Part shown: positions 7,192 through 8,303 of the stretch, piece by piece
Layout of the letters: every line of letters starts with the position of its first letter
Numbering within the stretch: position 1 is the stretch's first letter
Source: a bacterium
Lineage (GTDB): Bacteria > SZUA-79 > Acidulodesulfobacterales > Acidulodesulfobacteraceae
Direction: 5' to 3'
Length of the DNA: 8,303 nt
Assembly: GCA_021791295.1 (NCBI GenBank)
Contig: JAJYWW010000092.1
Coordinates: forward strand, 1 to 8,303
The notes under the pieces: model-generated
Told to the model about the DNA's origin: nothing
Databases searched by the model: none
Seen by the model: the letters and a program-made list of their open reading frames with translations, nothing else
Translations under genes and position numbers: made by a program

Positions 7192-7223
7192 TGGAAAGAA
7201 TATAAAACTATATGCGTTGCAGA

Positions 7224-8303
7224 TCAATTATTATTTAAACTTTTATTACCGTCTTTATTTTTACCTCCGTTAAGCGGGTACAACTGTTTTCTATAATAAT
7301 CTTCTTCGTTCAATTCTAATTTTCTGCCGTCGTATGCAGTAAAATATTTGCCGTTACCAAATTCGGTTTCCCATACATTATCGGCAATTTTGCCGTAATT
7401 TTGGGAGTATTCGTCCATTTTGTCTTTAAGTTCCGTAATTATAGACTCTCCTCCCTCCTGCGCAGCCTTTGCTCCGCCCTCGGAGACCACCTTTCTTAGT
7501 ATTTTGGGGTGGTCTATTATCATGCATGGACGAAGCCTGTTCTTAACCCCCATTTGTTCTTTTCTGATTGATTTAAAATACATGGAGTTTAAAATTTCTT
7601 CCATAGATTTATCGAAAATATTGTCTGCGGCAAACTGGGCAAATACGCAAGGCTCTACTCCGCCGTTTGCGTTTACGTGAAGATATACGCGTCCGCCGGA
7701 AAGACATCCGTGGGAAAGTACGCCGTCGTTCCAAAAATCGGCAACCACTATAGGTTTTGTTTCCCTTATTTCTACTACTCTTTTTCTTCTAAAATTGCGC
7801 TGTTCCGGCGTCGGCATAAGATTTACGTCGGGTTCGCGTCCGATGGGTATATAATTAAAATACCAGCCGAGAAAAGCGCCTTGTTTAATATAAAAATCTA
7901 TAAATTCGTCGCTTACGATTAATTCGTTGTTATGACGGGTAGCGGTCGCCGAAAATCCAAACAGTACTCCGTTGTCTTTAAGATTATTCATAGCGGCTAC
8001 TACTTTTTTAAAATGTCCTTTGCCTCTTCTTTCATCCGTTTCATCCTCGAATCCTTCGACGCTTATGCACGGAAAAACGTTTCCGAAATTAGACAGTCTT
8101 TCCGCCGTTTTACCGTCTATAAGCGACCCGTTTGTATATATCTGAAAATAGCAGTCGTTATTTCTTTCTAAGATATCGAACAGGTCTTTTCTCACGAAAG
8201 GTTCTCCGCCCGATATAGTATAAAAGAATATGCCGAATTTTTTGCCTTCGTCGATAATTTCGTTAATTTTTTCAAAAGAAAGTTTATCGCTGCGGGTATA
8301 ATT
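7224..8303 (-). CDS. Radical SAM protein with C-terminal cysteine (SPASM-like) region, N-terminus beyond the right edge
   Basis: The reading frame is open from the right edge, giving 359 codons. A GTG at 8195 lies in the middle of a conserved block (SGGEPFVRKDLFDIL), so it is not the start, and the CxxxCxxC cluster motif must lie beyond the window. Numbered from the edge, SGGEPF at 31-36 is the SAM-binding GGEP motif of radical SAM enzymes, followed by IYTNGSLID (about 55-63) and CISVEGFEDETDE RRG (about 79-94), core strands of the barrel. The C-terminal part has C200 (SHGCLSGG), C219 (NGGVEPCVF) and C260 (LRPCMIIDHP). The spacing of the first two, with 'hvnanGgvePC', resembles SPASM/twitch domains that bind auxiliary Fe-S clusters and often modify peptides, but also occurs in other COG0535-type enzymes. 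The segment GWYFNYIPIGREPD (about 146-159) is distinctive. The tail ends in a Gly/Lys/Asn-rich stretch. Substrate unknown; no small precursor peptide is visible beside it. The gap to priA is 53 bases. Confidence 0.88.
   Translation of the reverse strand, partial: NYTRSDKLSFEKINEIIDEGKKFGIFFYTISGGEPFVRKDLFDILERNNDCYFQIYTNGSLIDGKTAERLSNFGNVFPCISVEGFEDETDERRGKGHFKKVVAAMNNLKDNGVLFGFSATATRHNNELIVSDEFIDFYIKQGAFLGWYFNYIPIGREPDVNLMPTPEQRNFRRKRVVEIRETKPIVVADFWNDGVLSHGCLSGGRVYLHVNANGGVEPCVFAQFAADNIFDKSMEEILNSMYFKSIRKEQMGVKNRLRPCMIIDHPKILRKVVSEGGAKAAQEGGESIITELKDKMDEYSQNYGKIADNVWETEFGNGKYFTAYDGRKLELNEEDYYRKQLYPLNGGKNKDGNKSLNNN

Noticed and set aside
7420..8171. Plus-strand open frames opposite the radical SAM gene
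   Set aside because: The minus-strand frame carries clear radical SAM motifs throughout; these are shadows.
8193..8195. GTG as the start of the radical SAM gene
   Set aside because: The frame continues upstream through SGGEPF and remains open to the window edge, so the GTG codes for an internal valine.

Overview
The window is a compact, AT-rich bacterial chromosome segment in which every convincing gene lies on the minus strand, so transcription runs from the right edge to the left. Eight genes are supported, two of them cut by the window edges. In transcription order they are: a radical SAM protein (C-terminal part only), the replication-restart helicase PriA, an HU/IHF-family DNA-binding protein most like IHF-beta, the tRNA methylthiotransferase MiaB, a PHP-domain metal-dependent phosphoesterase, a membrane-anchored TPR-like protein, a soluble chemoreceptor ending in a CZB zinc-binding domain, and the N-terminus of a GH57 glycoside hydrolase.

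The A/T-biased codon use, Lys/Asn/Ile-rich proteins, purine-rich Shine-Dalgarno sequences, an IHF-beta-like protein and a single-membrane-span TPR protein suggest a low-GC Gram-negative bacterium of the broad deltaproteobacterial type. One candidate is an AT-rich uncultured lineage such as Sva0485/Acidulodesulfobacterales. That placement is a guess from general appearance and was not tested.

Layout: 7224-8303 is the radical SAM gene. 7171-7223 is a short gap with an 18-bp perfect palindrome that also contains the only good -10 box for priA. 4885-7170 is priA. 4739-4884 is a very AT-rich gap, the largest non-coding stretch in the window, which may hold the promoter of the HU/IHF gene. 3286-4738 holds HU/IHF and miaB, overlapping by 20 bases. 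2569-3240 is the PHP gene. 1873-2508 is the TPR gene, with a plausible promoter of its own. 418-1797 is the chemoreceptor, whose TAG stop overlaps by one base the GTG start of the GH57 gene (1-418).

Functionally this is mostly a housekeeping neighbourhood of DNA maintenance (PriA, HU/IHF) and tRNA modification (MiaB), followed by a sensing/carbohydrate pair (CZB receptor and GH57). I see no mobile element, CRISPR array, RNA gene, toxin-antitoxin or defence system, and no strong case for an undescribed multi-gene system. The points most worth a second look are a MiaB that ends just before its TRAM domain, the tight coupling of a zinc-binding chemoreceptor to a glycan hydrolase, the palindrome and near-leaderless start of priA, and the unassigned radical SAM protein at the right edge.
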